From an uncultured Acidimicrobiales bacterium (GTDB taxonomy: Bacteria > Actinomycetota > Acidimicrobiia > Acidimicrobiales > SHLQ01), in the NCBI GenBank assembly GCA_938084885.1, contig CALKGG010000017.1:1-47331 (forward strand): a DNA stretch of 47,331 bases, given 5' to 3'. The stretch's first letter is position 1; every line of letters starts with the position of its first letter. A model generated the notes under the pieces. The model had not been told where the DNA came from. It did not search any database and saw only the letters and a program-made list of their open reading frames with translations. Shown piece after piece: positions 15,915-24,609 of this stretch. The position numbers were made by a program, and so were the translations under genes.

Positions 15915-16525
15915 GATGTCACTCCGGCAGAAATGGTTTGAGGAACGAGGGCGGCTTCGAGAAATCGGAGCAGTTCGGTTCGGCGTTCTGCGAGCGTTCG
16001 CAGACTTGGCTCGACGCCCATTGCCCGCATGACCTCGACTTCGGTCGCCACTCCCATGATGGTTGAGTACAACGAGAACAACAGCAGCCGGGCGTTCGTG
16101 CCGGCGACTCGACCGTCGGAGAGCGCGTGCTCAAGGGCACCCTGGGCAGCATCGATGTGGTGCGACAGCCGGCCCGTTAGCTGCACCGCCACGCTGGATC
16201 CCGGCCGCGAAGCTTCCCGAAGCAGTCCAAGCAGTGCGGGGCGTTGCAAGGCGAGGCGAAAGACCACGCGCACGGCGCTCTCGACTTGGGCGAGAACGTC
16301 GTTTGGATCGACGCCGTCGACCTCGGAATCGAGTTCGGCAATGAACTCCGATGCGGCCTCGTCGACAACTGCTTGGAAGAGGATCTGTTTCGAATTGAAG
16401 TGGTAGAGAATCGACTGTTTCGCAAGGTCGAGGTCTCGAGCGAGCGCGTCGAGCGACGTCCCATCGACGCCGGTCGTTCCAAACGACTCGAGCGCCGTTG
16501 CAAGGATGCGCTGACGGGTGCTCAC
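15911..16525 (-). CDS. TetR-family transcriptional regulator
   Basis: The 204-residue protein has a typical TetR N-terminal helix-turn-helix (STRQRILATALESFGTTGVDG through LDLAKQSILYHFNSKQILF) and a variable ligand-binding C-terminal domain. The GTG at 16525 gives MSTRQRIL, the standard family start. It faces the acyl reductase operon across 71 bp that contain a perfect palindrome, so it most likely represses that operon and itself. Ligands of such regulators beside lipid genes are often acyl-CoAs, but nothing in the sequence shows this. Confidence 0.88.
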   Translation of the reverse strand: MSTRQRILATALESFGTTGVDGTSLDALARDLDLAKQSILYHFNSKQILFQAVVDEAASEFIAELDSEVDGVDPNDVLAQVESAVRVVFRLALQRPALLGLLREASRPGSSVAVQLTGRLSHHIDAAQGALEHALSDGRVAGTNARLLLFSLYSTIMGVATEVEVMRAMGVEPSLRTLAERRTELLRFLEAALVPQTISAGVTS

Positions 16526-16555
16526 GTTCGCGATCCTAGTCCGCAATCTTTGTCC

Positions 16556-16571
16556 TCTACCAATTGGTAGA
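16556..16571. promoter_or_regulatory. Probable TetR operator, perfect 16-bp palindrome
   Basis: tctaccaattggtaga is fully self-complementary. It lies 30 bp upstream of the tetR start and 25 bp upstream of the acyl reductase start. Position, symmetry and length are those of a TetR-family operator that controls both divergent transcripts. Confidence 0.75.
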
Positions 16572-16596
16572 CGGCCGCGTTCTACTGCTAGAACAC

Positions 16597-18987
16597 ATGC
16601 TTGTGATACCTGAACAACTAGCGGGAAAGCGCGTTGCGGTCACCGGTTCTACCGGGTTTCTCGGAACCGCTCTCGTCGAACGACTCGTGCGTTCTGTCCC
16701 CGATTGCGAACTCATCCTGCTCGTCCGACCTGGCCGGCGGGGAGCGAGCGCTCGCGTCACCCGCGATGTCCTCAAAAACGACGCGTTCAACGGCCTACGA
16801 AACGAGATGGGCAAGGAGGCATTCGCCGAGTATTGCGAGCGCCGCGTCACCGCGGTCGCAGGCGATGTCGGAACCGATGGTTTGGGGCTTTCGGGCGACG
16901 ACCTCAAGATTTGGCTCACCGCCGACGTGATCATCCATTCGGCCGCCACGGTGTCGTTCGATTCTCCACTCGACACAGCAGTCGAGGTCAACCTCCTCGG
17001 CCCCCAACGAATTGCGAACCTCTGCAATGAACACGGCGTGACACCGCATCTCGTTGCGGTCTCGACCTGCTATGTCGCTGGTAGCCGGCGAGGTGCAGCT
17101 CCCGAGCAACTCGTCGATGAGAGCCCGTTCTTTGTCGACGTCGATTGGCGCCGCGAAGTTGACGCCGCCCGCCGGAGCCGGCTCGACGAGGAAACCGCAA
17201 GCCGTCAACCACAACGCCTGTCGCAATTCCGCTCCGACGCCCAACGCGAACTCGGCGCAGTCGGAACGCCCGCACTCGCGGCGAAGACCGAAAGCCTTCG
17301 CCAAGCGTGGGTCACGTCTCAAATGGTCGAGAACGGACGGGCCCGAGCAAGCTCGCTCGGCTTCCCCGATGCCTATGCCTACACCAAGGCACTCGGCGAG
17401 CTGGCGCTCGTCGAAAAGCGTGCGGACGTTCCGGTGTCGATTGTTCGCCCGTCGATTATCGAGTCGGCATGGTCAGAACCCGTCGCTGGGTGGATTCGCG
17501 GGTTCCGCATGGCCGAACCGGTAATCATCTCGTATGCACGTGGCCTCCTGAGCGAATTCCCTGGCGTGCCCGAAGGAGTTGTCGACGTCATCCCTGTCGA
17601 CATGGTGGTCGCAGCAATCGTTGCGGTCGCCGCACGAGGCCCAAAAGACGATGGCCCCGACGTCACCCAAGTCGCCTCTGGCAGCGCAAACCCTCTGCGC
17701 TACAAGTTCCTCGTCGACTACGCAGAAGACTGGTTCACCCGCAACCCAATCTATGACGAACTCGGTCAGCCCATCGCTGTGGCGGCGTGGCAGTTCCCGG
17801 GCCGCGGTCGGGTGGAACGCCAGCTGCGGCGGGCACGCTCGGGGCTCGAACGCGCCGACCAAGTGCTTGAGAAGTTGCCGCTTCGAGGACGCACTGCTGC
17901 GTACGCAATGGAATTGCAAGCTCGCAAAGAGCTACTCGACCAGGCGTCGGGCTATGTCGAGCTCTACGGCGCGTACGCCGAGTGCGAAGCGCTCTATGGT
18001 CTCGACAATTTGCTTGGACTTTGGGACGAGCTTTCCGAACAGGATCAGGCCGACTTCGGGTTCGATCCGCGAGTCATCGACTGGAAGCACTACGTCCAGA
18101 ACGTGCACCTTCCGTCGGTTGTTCGCCAAGCACGGGCAAAGACCACGCCCGGTAAGAAGACCGGCCCAACCCGCTCGACCCGCCTTCGCGAACAGGTGCT
18201 TTCCCCCGACCGTCAGATGGCCGTGTTCGATTTGGAGAACACGATCATTGCCTCGAACGTGGTCACTTCGTTCGCCTGGCTCGCCACCCGCAATCTGTCG
18301 CCGCGCGACCGCATGGTCTTTGCTGCAAAAGCACTATCGCAGGGGCCGGGTTGGTTGGCTCTCGATCGCAAGGACCGCAGCGACTTTCTGCGAAGCTTCT
18401 ACCGCAACTATCGGGGAGCCGAGGTCGACCAGATCGCGGCCGACGCGCAGGAGTTGCTGAGCGACTATCTGCTGAGCAAGTCGTTTCCAGCAGCGATTCG
18501 TCGAGTGCGTGCGCACCGGGCGCTCGGCCACAAGACGTTGCTCATCACCGGCGCTCTCGACTTTGTGATCGAGCCCCTTCGCCCGCTATTCGATGACATC
18601 ATCTCGGCCGAGATGGGATCGGTCAACGGCCGATATACCGGCGGCATGACTTCGGTGCCGCCAACGGCTGAGAACCGGTACCAAGCCCTCGCCGACTATG
18701 CCGCGGCCAACACCATCGACTTGCGAGAGTCGGTGGCCTACGCCGATTCCAGCAGCGACCTCCCAATGCTCGAAGCCGTTGGCTTCCCGGTGGCGGTCAA
18801 CCCTGAAACCAAACTTGCCAGCATTGCCCGCAAACGTGGCTGGCTGGTCGAAGACTTCCAAAAACAATCCGGCGCCCCAAGCCGACCACTACCCCTTGCT
18901 CCACGGACCGGCGCTCTTGCCGAACCCGTGCTGAGCGCAATGATGAACCGCAGCCCTGGTGTTGCTGAGGAGAAGACCCGACGATGA
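16597..18987 (+). CDS. Fatty acyl-CoA reductase fused to a HAD-IB phosphatase-like domain
   Basis: The 796-residue fusion begins with an NAD(P)-binding acyl-CoA reductase domain. It has TGSTGFLG (residues 16-23), an IIHSAATVSFD segment, VAVSTCYVAG and catalytic YAYTK (Tyr260, Lys264), as in FAR-type enzymes that reduce acyl-CoA to aldehyde or alcohol. A helical linker follows. From about residue 540 there is a HAD-IB (SerB-like) domain: motif I is DLENT (Asp545, with Glu547 where DxD is usual), motif II is LLITGALD and motif IV is ADSSSDLPML (Asp717, Asp721). The ATG at 16597 is chosen because the upstream TTG lies inside the operator. Its stop overlaps the start of the next gene (ATGA). Fatty alcohol formation is inferred from the family, and the HAD substrate is unknown. 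Confidence 0.82.
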   Translation: MLVIPEQLAGKRVAVTGSTGFLGTALVERLVRSVPDCELILLVRPGRRGASARVTRDVLKNDAFNGLRNEMGKEAFAEYCERRVTAVAGDVGTDGLGLSGDDLKIWLTADVIIHSAATVSFDSPLDTAVEVNLLGPQRIANLCNEHGVTPHLVAVSTCYVAGSRRGAAPEQLVDESPFFVDVDWRREVDAARRSRLDEETASRQPQRLSQFRSDAQRELGAVGTPALAAKTESLRQAWVTSQMVENGRARASSLGFPDAYAYTKALGELALVEKRADVPVSIVRPSIIESAWSEPVAGWIRGFRMAEPVIISYARGLLSEFPGVPEGVVDVIPVDMVVAAIVAVAARGPKDDGPDVTQVASGSANPLRYKFLVDYAEDWFTRNPIYDELGQPIAVAAWQFPGRGRVERQLRRARSGLERADQVLEKLPLRGRTAAYAMELQARKELLDQASGYVELYGAYAECEALYGLDNLLGLWDELSEQDQADFGFDPRVIDWKHYVQNVHLPSVVRQARAKTTPGKKTGPTRSTRLREQVLSPDRQMAVFDLENTIIASNVVTSFAWLATRNLSPRDRMVFAAKALSQGPGWLALDRKDRSDFLRSFYRNYRGAEVDQIAADAQELLSDYLLSKSFPAAIRRVRAHRALGHKTLLITGALDFVIEPLRPLFDDIISAEMGSVNGRYTGGMTSVPPTAENRYQALADYAAANTIDLRESVAYADSSSDLPMLEAVGFPVAVNPETKLASIARKRGWLVEDFQKQSGAPSRPLPLAPRTGALAEPVLSAMMNRSPGVAEEKTRR

Positions 18988-20591
18988 GCCCCCGCAAAGC
19001 ACCACGACCAGGATTGGTCCTCGATGTCGATGCGTCGACCCCACCGGTGCTGTTTCACCACGGTGAGAACTTCAAGATGGAGAAGCTGCCGGTCGGCAGG
19101 TCTCGCATCATCTACCCGGCCGAGCCAATGCGCGGGCTCGAGAACCCCAACCAAGCCATTCGCGATGCGCTCGACAACCCAATCGATTCCGAACCGCTCC
19201 GGGCTTTGATGAAGCCGAACATGAAGTTGACGATCGCGTTCGACGACATCAGCTTGCCGTTGCCCCCAATGCGCAAGCCCGATATCCGTCAGCGCATCAT
19301 CGAGGCCGTGCTCGATATCGCCGCCGAAGTTGGCGTCGACGATGTCCACATCATTGCGGCACTTGCACTTCATCGCCGTATGACCGAGGCCGAACTCCGC
19401 CACGCCGTCGGCGACCGTGTGTACGACGCGTTTGCGCCAAGCGGACGTTTGTACAACCACGATGCCGAAGACCCTGATGGCATGACCCACCTCGGTGAGA
19501 CGTTGCATGGTGAAGAGGTCCAGATTTCCAAGCGTGCGGTCGACAGCGATCTGACCGTCTATGTGAACATCAACCTGGTCTCGATGGACGGCGGCCATAA
19601 GAGCACGGCGACTGGCTTGTCTGGCTACACCGCACTACGTCATCACCACAACGTCGACACGATGGTCAAGTCCACATCGTTTATGGATCCGCCGAACTCC
19701 GAGCTGCACACGAAAAACTGGCGCCAGGGCGATGTCATCCGCAACGCTGGCGTCAAGATCTTCCAAATCGAGACGACGATCAACAACAACACGTTCGGCG
19801 AGACCGGGCCGCTGTCGATGTTGCAGAAACGTGAGTGGGAGTGGACGGGCCGTGATCGGGCGAAGTTCCTTGCAATGCAGGGCGGCCTCAATTACATGTC
19901 GGCTGGCGCTCGCCGTCGGGTCTTCCACAATTGGAAGGCTCCCTATGAGCTGACGTCGGTCCAGGCTGGCGAGATCGAAGCCGTACATAAGGTCACGACC
20001 CAGAACACCTTTGCTCAGCACCTCGTCCAGGTCGAAGGCCAAACCGACATTATGACGATGGGCCTGCCGTACATCTCGCCGTACAACGTCAACTCGGTGA
20101 TGAACCCAATCCTCGTCGCAGTCCTTGGCCTTGGCTACTTCTTCAACCTGTACCGGGGCAAGCCATTGGTTCGTGAGGGCGGCGTACTCATCATGAGCCA
20201 CCCAACACCGTGGGATTTCAACCCGGTACATCACCCGAGTTACGTTGATTTCTTCGAGCAGGTGCTCGCCGATACGACAGATCCCCGTGAGATCGAAAAG
20301 AAGTACGAAAAGCAGTACGCAGAAGACGAGTGGTACCGCCATCTCTATCGGACGAGCTACGCCTACCACGGCGTCCACCCGTTCTACATGTGGTACTGGT
20401 GCGCTCATGCGCTCGAACACCTCGGCCAGGTCATCATTGTTGGTGGCGATCCAAAGGCGGTGCGCCGACTCGGCTTCCGCCCGGCGTCGACGCTGCAAGA
20501 CGCACTCGAAATGTCGACAGACACGGTCGGGCCACAGCCGACGATCACCCATTTCCACAACCCTCCAATGCTGATGGCGGACGTGAAGTAG
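18984..20591 (+). CDS. LarA-like protein (nickel-pincer racemase/epimerase superfamily, DUF2088)
   Basis: The 535-residue protein resembles lactate racemase LarA and its homologues, which use a nickel-pincer nucleotide for hydride transfer at 2-hydroxy acids. Matches include ALALHRRMTEAEL (His130, like the catalytic His108 region), RLYNHDAED, MDGGHKS (Lys206, where LarA binds the cofactor) and LRHHHN. The LarA motif D-x-T-R-P reads DDISLP here, so the substrate-binding arginine is a leucine (residue 91). It is about 100 residues longer than LarA, with an aromatic-rich C-terminus. It starts by ATGA overlap with the reductase fusion and ends 2 bp before plsC. No cofactor genes (larB, larC, larE) are in the window. 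The reaction is unknown; a lipid-linked hydroxy acid is possible. Confidence 0.75.
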   Translation: MSPRKAPRPGLVLDVDASTPPVLFHHGENFKMEKLPVGRSRIIYPAEPMRGLENPNQAIRDALDNPIDSEPLRALMKPNMKLTIAFDDISLPLPPMRKPDIRQRIIEAVLDIAAEVGVDDVHIIAALALHRRMTEAELRHAVGDRVYDAFAPSGRLYNHDAEDPDGMTHLGETLHGEEVQISKRAVDSDLTVYVNINLVSMDGGHKSTATGLSGYTALRHHHNVDTMVKSTSFMDPPNSELHTKNWRQGDVIRNAGVKIFQIETTINNNTFGETGPLSMLQKREWEWTGRDRAKFLAMQGGLNYMSAGARRRVFHNWKAPYELTSVQAGEIEAVHKVTTQNTFAQHLVQVEGQTDIMTMGLPYISPYNVNSVMNPILVAVLGLGYFFNLYRGKPLVREGGVLIMSHPTPWDFNPVHHPSYVDFFEQVLADTTDPREIEKKYEKQYAEDEWYRHLYRTSYAYHGVHPFYMWYWCAHALEHLGQVIIVGGDPKAVRRLGFRPASTLQDALEMSTDTVGPQPTITHFHNPPMLMADVK

Positions 20592-20593
20592 CT

Positions 20594-21568
20594 ATGGAGC
20601 CAACCGATTTCCGATCGCGGATGTCCCAACGACTGGCCGGCACCGAGGTGCCCTTGGTCGGCAGGCTTCGGCGTCCGCTGCAGGCGTTGCCCTTCCCGTT
20701 TACGGCGCCGACGGTTCCTCAGTCGGTCGAGTTACCGGATTGTCCGACCATGACGGGCACAAACTTCCCGACCGATTGGGCGCGTAGCGAGCCGGCACGA
20801 ATGACCCGAGCCGCGCTGATCGACACGATGGTTCGCCCAATGATGCATGGTCTGGCTCAGCCCACCAAGCGGGGCGCTGACCGGTTGAGCGAGCTGACGG
20901 GTCCGGCGGTCTTTGCGGCCAATCACCACAGTCACCTCGATACACCGCTGTTGCTTAGCTCGTTGCCGACCCCATGGCGTCACAATGTCGTCATTGGCGC
21001 GGCGGCCGACTATTTCTTTGGCACCCGAGTCACCGGTGCGCTTTCGGCGTTGGTGATCGGTGCAATTCCGATCGACCGCACAAAGATCAGCCGGGCGTCG
21101 ACCGATCTCGCCCGCGATCTGATCTTAGAGGGCTGGTCGCTCGTGGTGTTCCCCGAGGGTGGCCGCAGCCCCGACGGTTGGGGCCAACCATTTCGCGGCG
21201 GCGCGGCCTTTATTGCCCAGCGCACTGGGGTTCCGGTCGTTCCCGTCCATATCGAGGGCACCGGTCGGATCCTTGGTAAAGGAAACTCGCTCCCTCGTCC
21301 AAGTCGCACGACGATCACCTTCGGCGAGCCCGTGCACTGCGGAGAAGATGAAGATGCGCGTTCGTTCAATGCGCGGATCGAGGATCGGGTCGCGGAGCTT
21401 GCTGATGAGGCAATGACCGATTGGTGGCAAGCCAAGAAACGGGCGCACCACGACGAAACGCCAAAGCTCACCGGACCCCAAACCGCCTCGTGGCGTCGGG
21501 TGTGGGAACTCGATGCCGAGCAGCCATCGTTCGGTCGCTCGAAGAAGAAGACCTGGCCGCGTTCCTAG
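20594..21568 (+). CDS. plsC: PlsC-type glycerolipid acyltransferase
   Basis: The 324-residue protein belongs to the 1-acylglycerol-3-phosphate acyltransferase superfamily. The catalytic motif is NHHSHLDT (NHxxxxD), followed by FPEGGRSPDG (FPEGxxS) and VPVVPVHIEGTG. The arginine that many phosphate-binding members have after FPEGTR is a serine, because the order here is FPEGGRS. It is the third gene of a tight operon, with a 2-bp gap after the LarA-like gene. It could acylate a fatty-alcohol-derived or glycerol lipid, but the acceptor cannot be read from the sequence. The ATG at 20594 is used because the open frame before it overlaps the preceding gene. Confidence 0.85.
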   Translation: MEPTDFRSRMSQRLAGTEVPLVGRLRRPLQALPFPFTAPTVPQSVELPDCPTMTGTNFPTDWARSEPARMTRAALIDTMVRPMMHGLAQPTKRGADRLSELTGPAVFAANHHSHLDTPLLLSSLPTPWRHNVVIGAAADYFFGTRVTGALSALVIGAIPIDRTKISRASTDLARDLILEGWSLVVFPEGGRSPDGWGQPFRGGAAFIAQRTGVPVVPVHIEGTGRILGKGNSLPRPSRTTITFGEPVHCGEDEDARSFNARIEDRVAELADEAMTDWWQAKKRAHHDETPKLTGPQTASWRRVWELDAEQPSFGRSKKKTWPRS

Positions 21569-21604
21569 CGATCGCAGCACCGCCCTACCGACCGCAAGAT
21601 TGCG

Positions 21605-22180
21605 CTACAGGCACACGGCGAATGCGGTTGCCTCATTGGGGTCGAGCCCGAGCCCGAATTGTGGACTGTCGAACGCCTCGGTGGCCTCGACTTCGATGAG
21701 CTGATCGACAACGCAGGTGGCGTTGTCGATACTGCGACCAAACGAGATGAGTGCAGCGATTGCGTCGCTGCGACGCCGAGCGAGGTCTTGCGCGTCGTCG
21801 ATCACGAGTGGCTCGCCGGAATTGTTGGTCGCAGCAGGATCACCGCCTGGACGGTTTACCGACGGGTCGACCACTGTTGTCGCGGGCGCTTCAACTTCGA
21901 CGGCGGGAAGCACATTGGTGCTGATGCAGAGTTGACCGGCGCTCAACATCGCCGCCACCCCTTCTTCTCCTGGTGAGACGCGCGGATCAATGGCATTGAG
22001 TTGGTCGAGCTCGATGAGCACATTGGCCATGCACGTTGCTTCCACAGCACTCGCTCCGCTGGTTTGAAAGCGGGCAATCGCATCGCTTCGCTCGAAACCA
22101 GAGGCCCCGCAACCCGCGACGAGGAGCGCGAGGAACGCCAATGTCGCGAGTAGCTGCACGCTCGGTCCGTTTCGCTTCAC
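21605..22180 (-). CDS. Lipoprotein with two repeated cysteine-containing segments
   Basis: The 191-residue product (GTG start at 22180, MKRNGPSVQLLATLAF) has a signal peptide ending in the lipobox LVAGC, so it should be lipid-anchored outside the cytoplasmic membrane. The mature part contains two similar segments, each with two cysteines. The first is ASAVEATCMANVLIELDQLNAID and ends SAGQLC. The second is RSIDNATCVVDQLIEVEATEAFD and ends AFAVC. They are joined by a Pro/Thr/Val-rich linker, and each probably forms one disulfide. I know no function. It runs convergently to plsC. Confidence 0.72.
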   Translation of the reverse strand: MKRNGPSVQLLATLAFLALLVAGCGASGFERSDAIARFQTSGASAVEATCMANVLIELDQLNAIDPRVSPGEEGVAAMLSAGQLCISTNVLPAVEVEAPATTVVDPSVNRPGGDPAATNNSGEPLVIDDAQDLARRRSDAIAALISFGRSIDNATCVVDQLIEVEATEAFDSPQFGLGLDPNEATAFAVCL

Positions 22181-22316
22181 CAAGTCCAATCGGCAACACA
22201 AACCGGCTGTTAAGTACCGCCCGAGGCGACCCGAAACAGCGATCGATAACAGATCGTCAATCGCCCCAGCCGATACACTTACCGTGGTTTGCCCACTCTA
22301 CTCATGAGGATTACAC

Positions 22317-24599
22317 GTGGCTGTCTTTGCGAATACTCCGATCGAACTCGTCAACTCGGTCTATGGAACCTTGGACGATCGGTTGGCAAAGGGGCGTGAG
22401 CGCCTCGGGCGGTCACTGACCCTCACCGAAAAGATCCTGATCAACCACCTCGACGATGTCGATGATGGCGGCATGGAGCGCGGCGTTTCCTACACCGACC
22501 TGCGCCCGGATCGGGTCGCGATGCAAGATGCCACTGCCCAGATGGCATGGCTGCAGTTTATGACCGCCGGACTGCCAGAAACAGCGGTTCCCACCACGAC
22601 GCACTGCGATCACCTCATCCAGGCTCGTGTCGACGGTGATACCGACCTGGCTGTTGCCAACGACACCAACGCCGAGGTGTACTCCTTCCTCCAAGATGTC
22701 AGCGCCAAGTACGGTGGCGGCTTTTGGGCTCCTGGTTCGGGCATCATCCACCAGGTCGTCCTCGAAAACTACGCCTTTCCGGGCGGCATGATGCTCGGCA
22801 CCGATAGTCACACCCCGAACGCGGGCGGGCTTGGAATGATCGCCGTTGGCGTCGGCGGCGCAGATGCAGTCGATGTGATGACCGGATTCCCGTGGAACGT
22901 CCGCTGGCCAAAGGCCATTGGTGTCCATCTCACCGGAGAACTTTCCGGATGGGCAGCGCCAAAGGACGTCATCTTGAAGGTCGCCGAAATCCTCACCGTC
23001 AAGGGAGGAACCGGTGCGATCGTCGAATACTTCGGTCCCGGAGCCGAAAGCCTGTCGGCAACCGGCAAGGCCACGATCTGCAACATGGGCGCAGAAATTG
23101 GCGCAACGACGTCGTTGTTTGCCTATGACGATGCAACCAGCCGATACCTCAAGGCCACCGGCCGCGAAGAAATCGACGATGCAGCCCGCAACGTCGCCCA
23201 CCATCTGCGCGCCGACGACGACGTGTATGCGAACCCTGGCGACTTCTTCGATCAGGTCATCGAGATCGACTTGAGCACCCTCGAGCCGCTCATCAACGGA
23301 CCACATACACCCGACCTGGCCCGTCCGCTCTCGAAGCTCGGCTCAGAAGCACAACTGAACGGTTGGCCCCTCGAGGTGTCCGCTGCCCTCATTGGGTCGT
23401 GCACGAACTCGTCATACGAGGACATCAGCCGCGCCGCGTCGATTGCGCGTGACGCCGCGGCCAAGGGCCTAAAGGCAAAGGTTCCGTTCATGGTCACCCC
23501 TGGGTCGGAGGCCACGATGCGCACGATCGAACGAGATGGCTTTCTCGCCGACCTGACCGCCATTGGCGGCGTCGTTCTCGCAAATGCCTGCGGGCCGTGC
23601 ATTGGCCAGTGGAAGCGCGATGATCGAGAGGGTGCTGAAGGCACCGCAAACAGCATTGTCACCTCGTACAACCGCAACTTCCCGAAGCGCAACGATGGCG
23701 ACGGCGCCACGCTCGCCTTTGTCACGTCGCCTGAAACCACCGTTGCGCTCGCATTGGCTGGCCGGTTGGACTTTGATCCAAAGACCGACACGTTGACCAA
23801 CGACGACGGTGTCGAGGTTCACTTGACCGTCGGCGAGGCAATCGAACTTCCAAGCGCAGGCTTTGAGGACGGCACGTCGATGTTTATTGCGCCGCCAGAC
23901 GACGTCAGCGCCGTCGAGGTCTCGGTGTCGCCCACCTCTGACCGACTCCAGCTGCTCACGCCGTTCCCTGCCTGGGACGGTAACGACTATCTCGAATTGC
24001 CGATCCTTGGTAAGGGCATCGGCAAGGTCACGACCGACCACATTTCGATGGCTGGCCCCTGGCTCAAGTACCGCGGCCACCTCGAAAACATCTCTGGCAA
24101 CCTCTACCTCGGCGTGGTCAATGCCTACACCGGCGAGAGCGAGCTGGCTGTCGACCCCTCGGACGGACAAACCAAGAGCTACCCAAACATTGCCAAGAGC
24201 TTGCACGAACAGGGCATCAACTGGGTCTTCATTGGCGACGAGAACGTCGGCGAAGGCTCGAGTCGCGAGCACGCAGCGATGGAGCCACGCTTCCGAGGCT
24301 GTCACGCAGTCTTTGCCAAGTCGTTCGCTCGCATCCACGAGACCAACCTGAAGAAGCAAGGCGTCCTCGCCCTCACCTTTGCCGAACCAGACTTCTGGCT
24401 GGCAATCGAGGAGGGTGACACGATCTCGATTACCGGTCTGAGCGAACTTGCTCCAGGAAAACCCGTCGACTGCGTTCTACACAAGCGAGACGGCGAGTCG
24501 ATCGACTTCCAGGCAAACCAAACCCTGTCCGAGGACCAAATTGGATGGTTCCACGCAGGTTCGGCCCTCAACCTAATCCGACAGCAAACGGCGGGCTGA
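22317..24599 (+). CDS. acn: Aconitate hydratase, mitochondrial type
   Basis: Aconitase isomerises citrate to isocitrate in the citric acid cycle, using a 4Fe-4S cluster. The 760-residue protein matches the mitochondrial ACO2 group rather than the longer AcnA/IRP type. It has [15 protein letters not shown] and [11 protein letters not shown] with the three cluster cysteines, [20 protein letters not shown], and the swivel-domain motifs [11 protein letters not shown] and [14 protein letters not shown]. It starts at the GTG at 22317 with a gagga ribosome-binding site six bases upstream. A LysR gene follows after 10 bp. Citrate synthase, which makes its substrate, is 2.5 kb downstream. Confidence 0.96.
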   Translation: MAVFANTPIELVNSVYGTLDDRLAKGRERLGRSLTLTEKILINHLDDVDDGGMERGVSYTDLRPDRVAMQDATAQMAWLQFMTAGLPETAVPTTTHCDHLIQARVDGDTDLAVANDTNAEVYSFLQDVSAKYGGGFWAPGSGIIHQVVLENYAFPGGMMLGTDSHTPNAGGLGMIAVGVGGADAVDVMTGFPWNVRWPKAIGVHLTGELSGWAAPKDVILKVAEILTVKGGTGAIVEYFGPGAESLSATGKATICNMGAEIGATTSLFAYDDATSRYLKATGREEIDDAARNVAHHLRADDDVYANPGDFFDQVIEIDLSTLEPLINGPHTPDLARPLSKLGSEAQLNGWPLEVSAALIGSCTNSSYEDISRAASIARDAAAKGLKAKVPFMVTPGSEATMRTIERDGFLADLTAIGGVVLANACGPCIGQWKRDDREGAEGTANSIVTSYNRNFPKRNDGDGATLAFVTSPETTVALALAGRLDFDPKTDTLTNDDGVEVHLTVGEAIELPSAGFEDGTSMFIAPPDDVSAVEVSVSPTSDRLQLLTPFPAWDGNDYLELPILGKGIGKVTTDHISMAGPWLKYRGHLENISGNLYLGVVNAYTGESELAVDPSDGQTKSYPNIAKSLHEQGINWVFIGDENVGEGSSREHAAMEPRFRGCHAVFAKSFARIHETNLKKQGVLALTFAEPDFWLAIEEGDTISITGLSELAPGKPVDCVLHKRDGESIDFQANQTLSEDQIGWFHAGSALNLIRQQTAG

Positions 24600-24609
24600 A
24601 AGCCGCACC

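Noticed and set aside
16564..16596. TTG start for the acyl reductase fusion
   Set aside because: The codon lies inside the palindromic operator; the ATG at 16597 gives the normal N-terminus.
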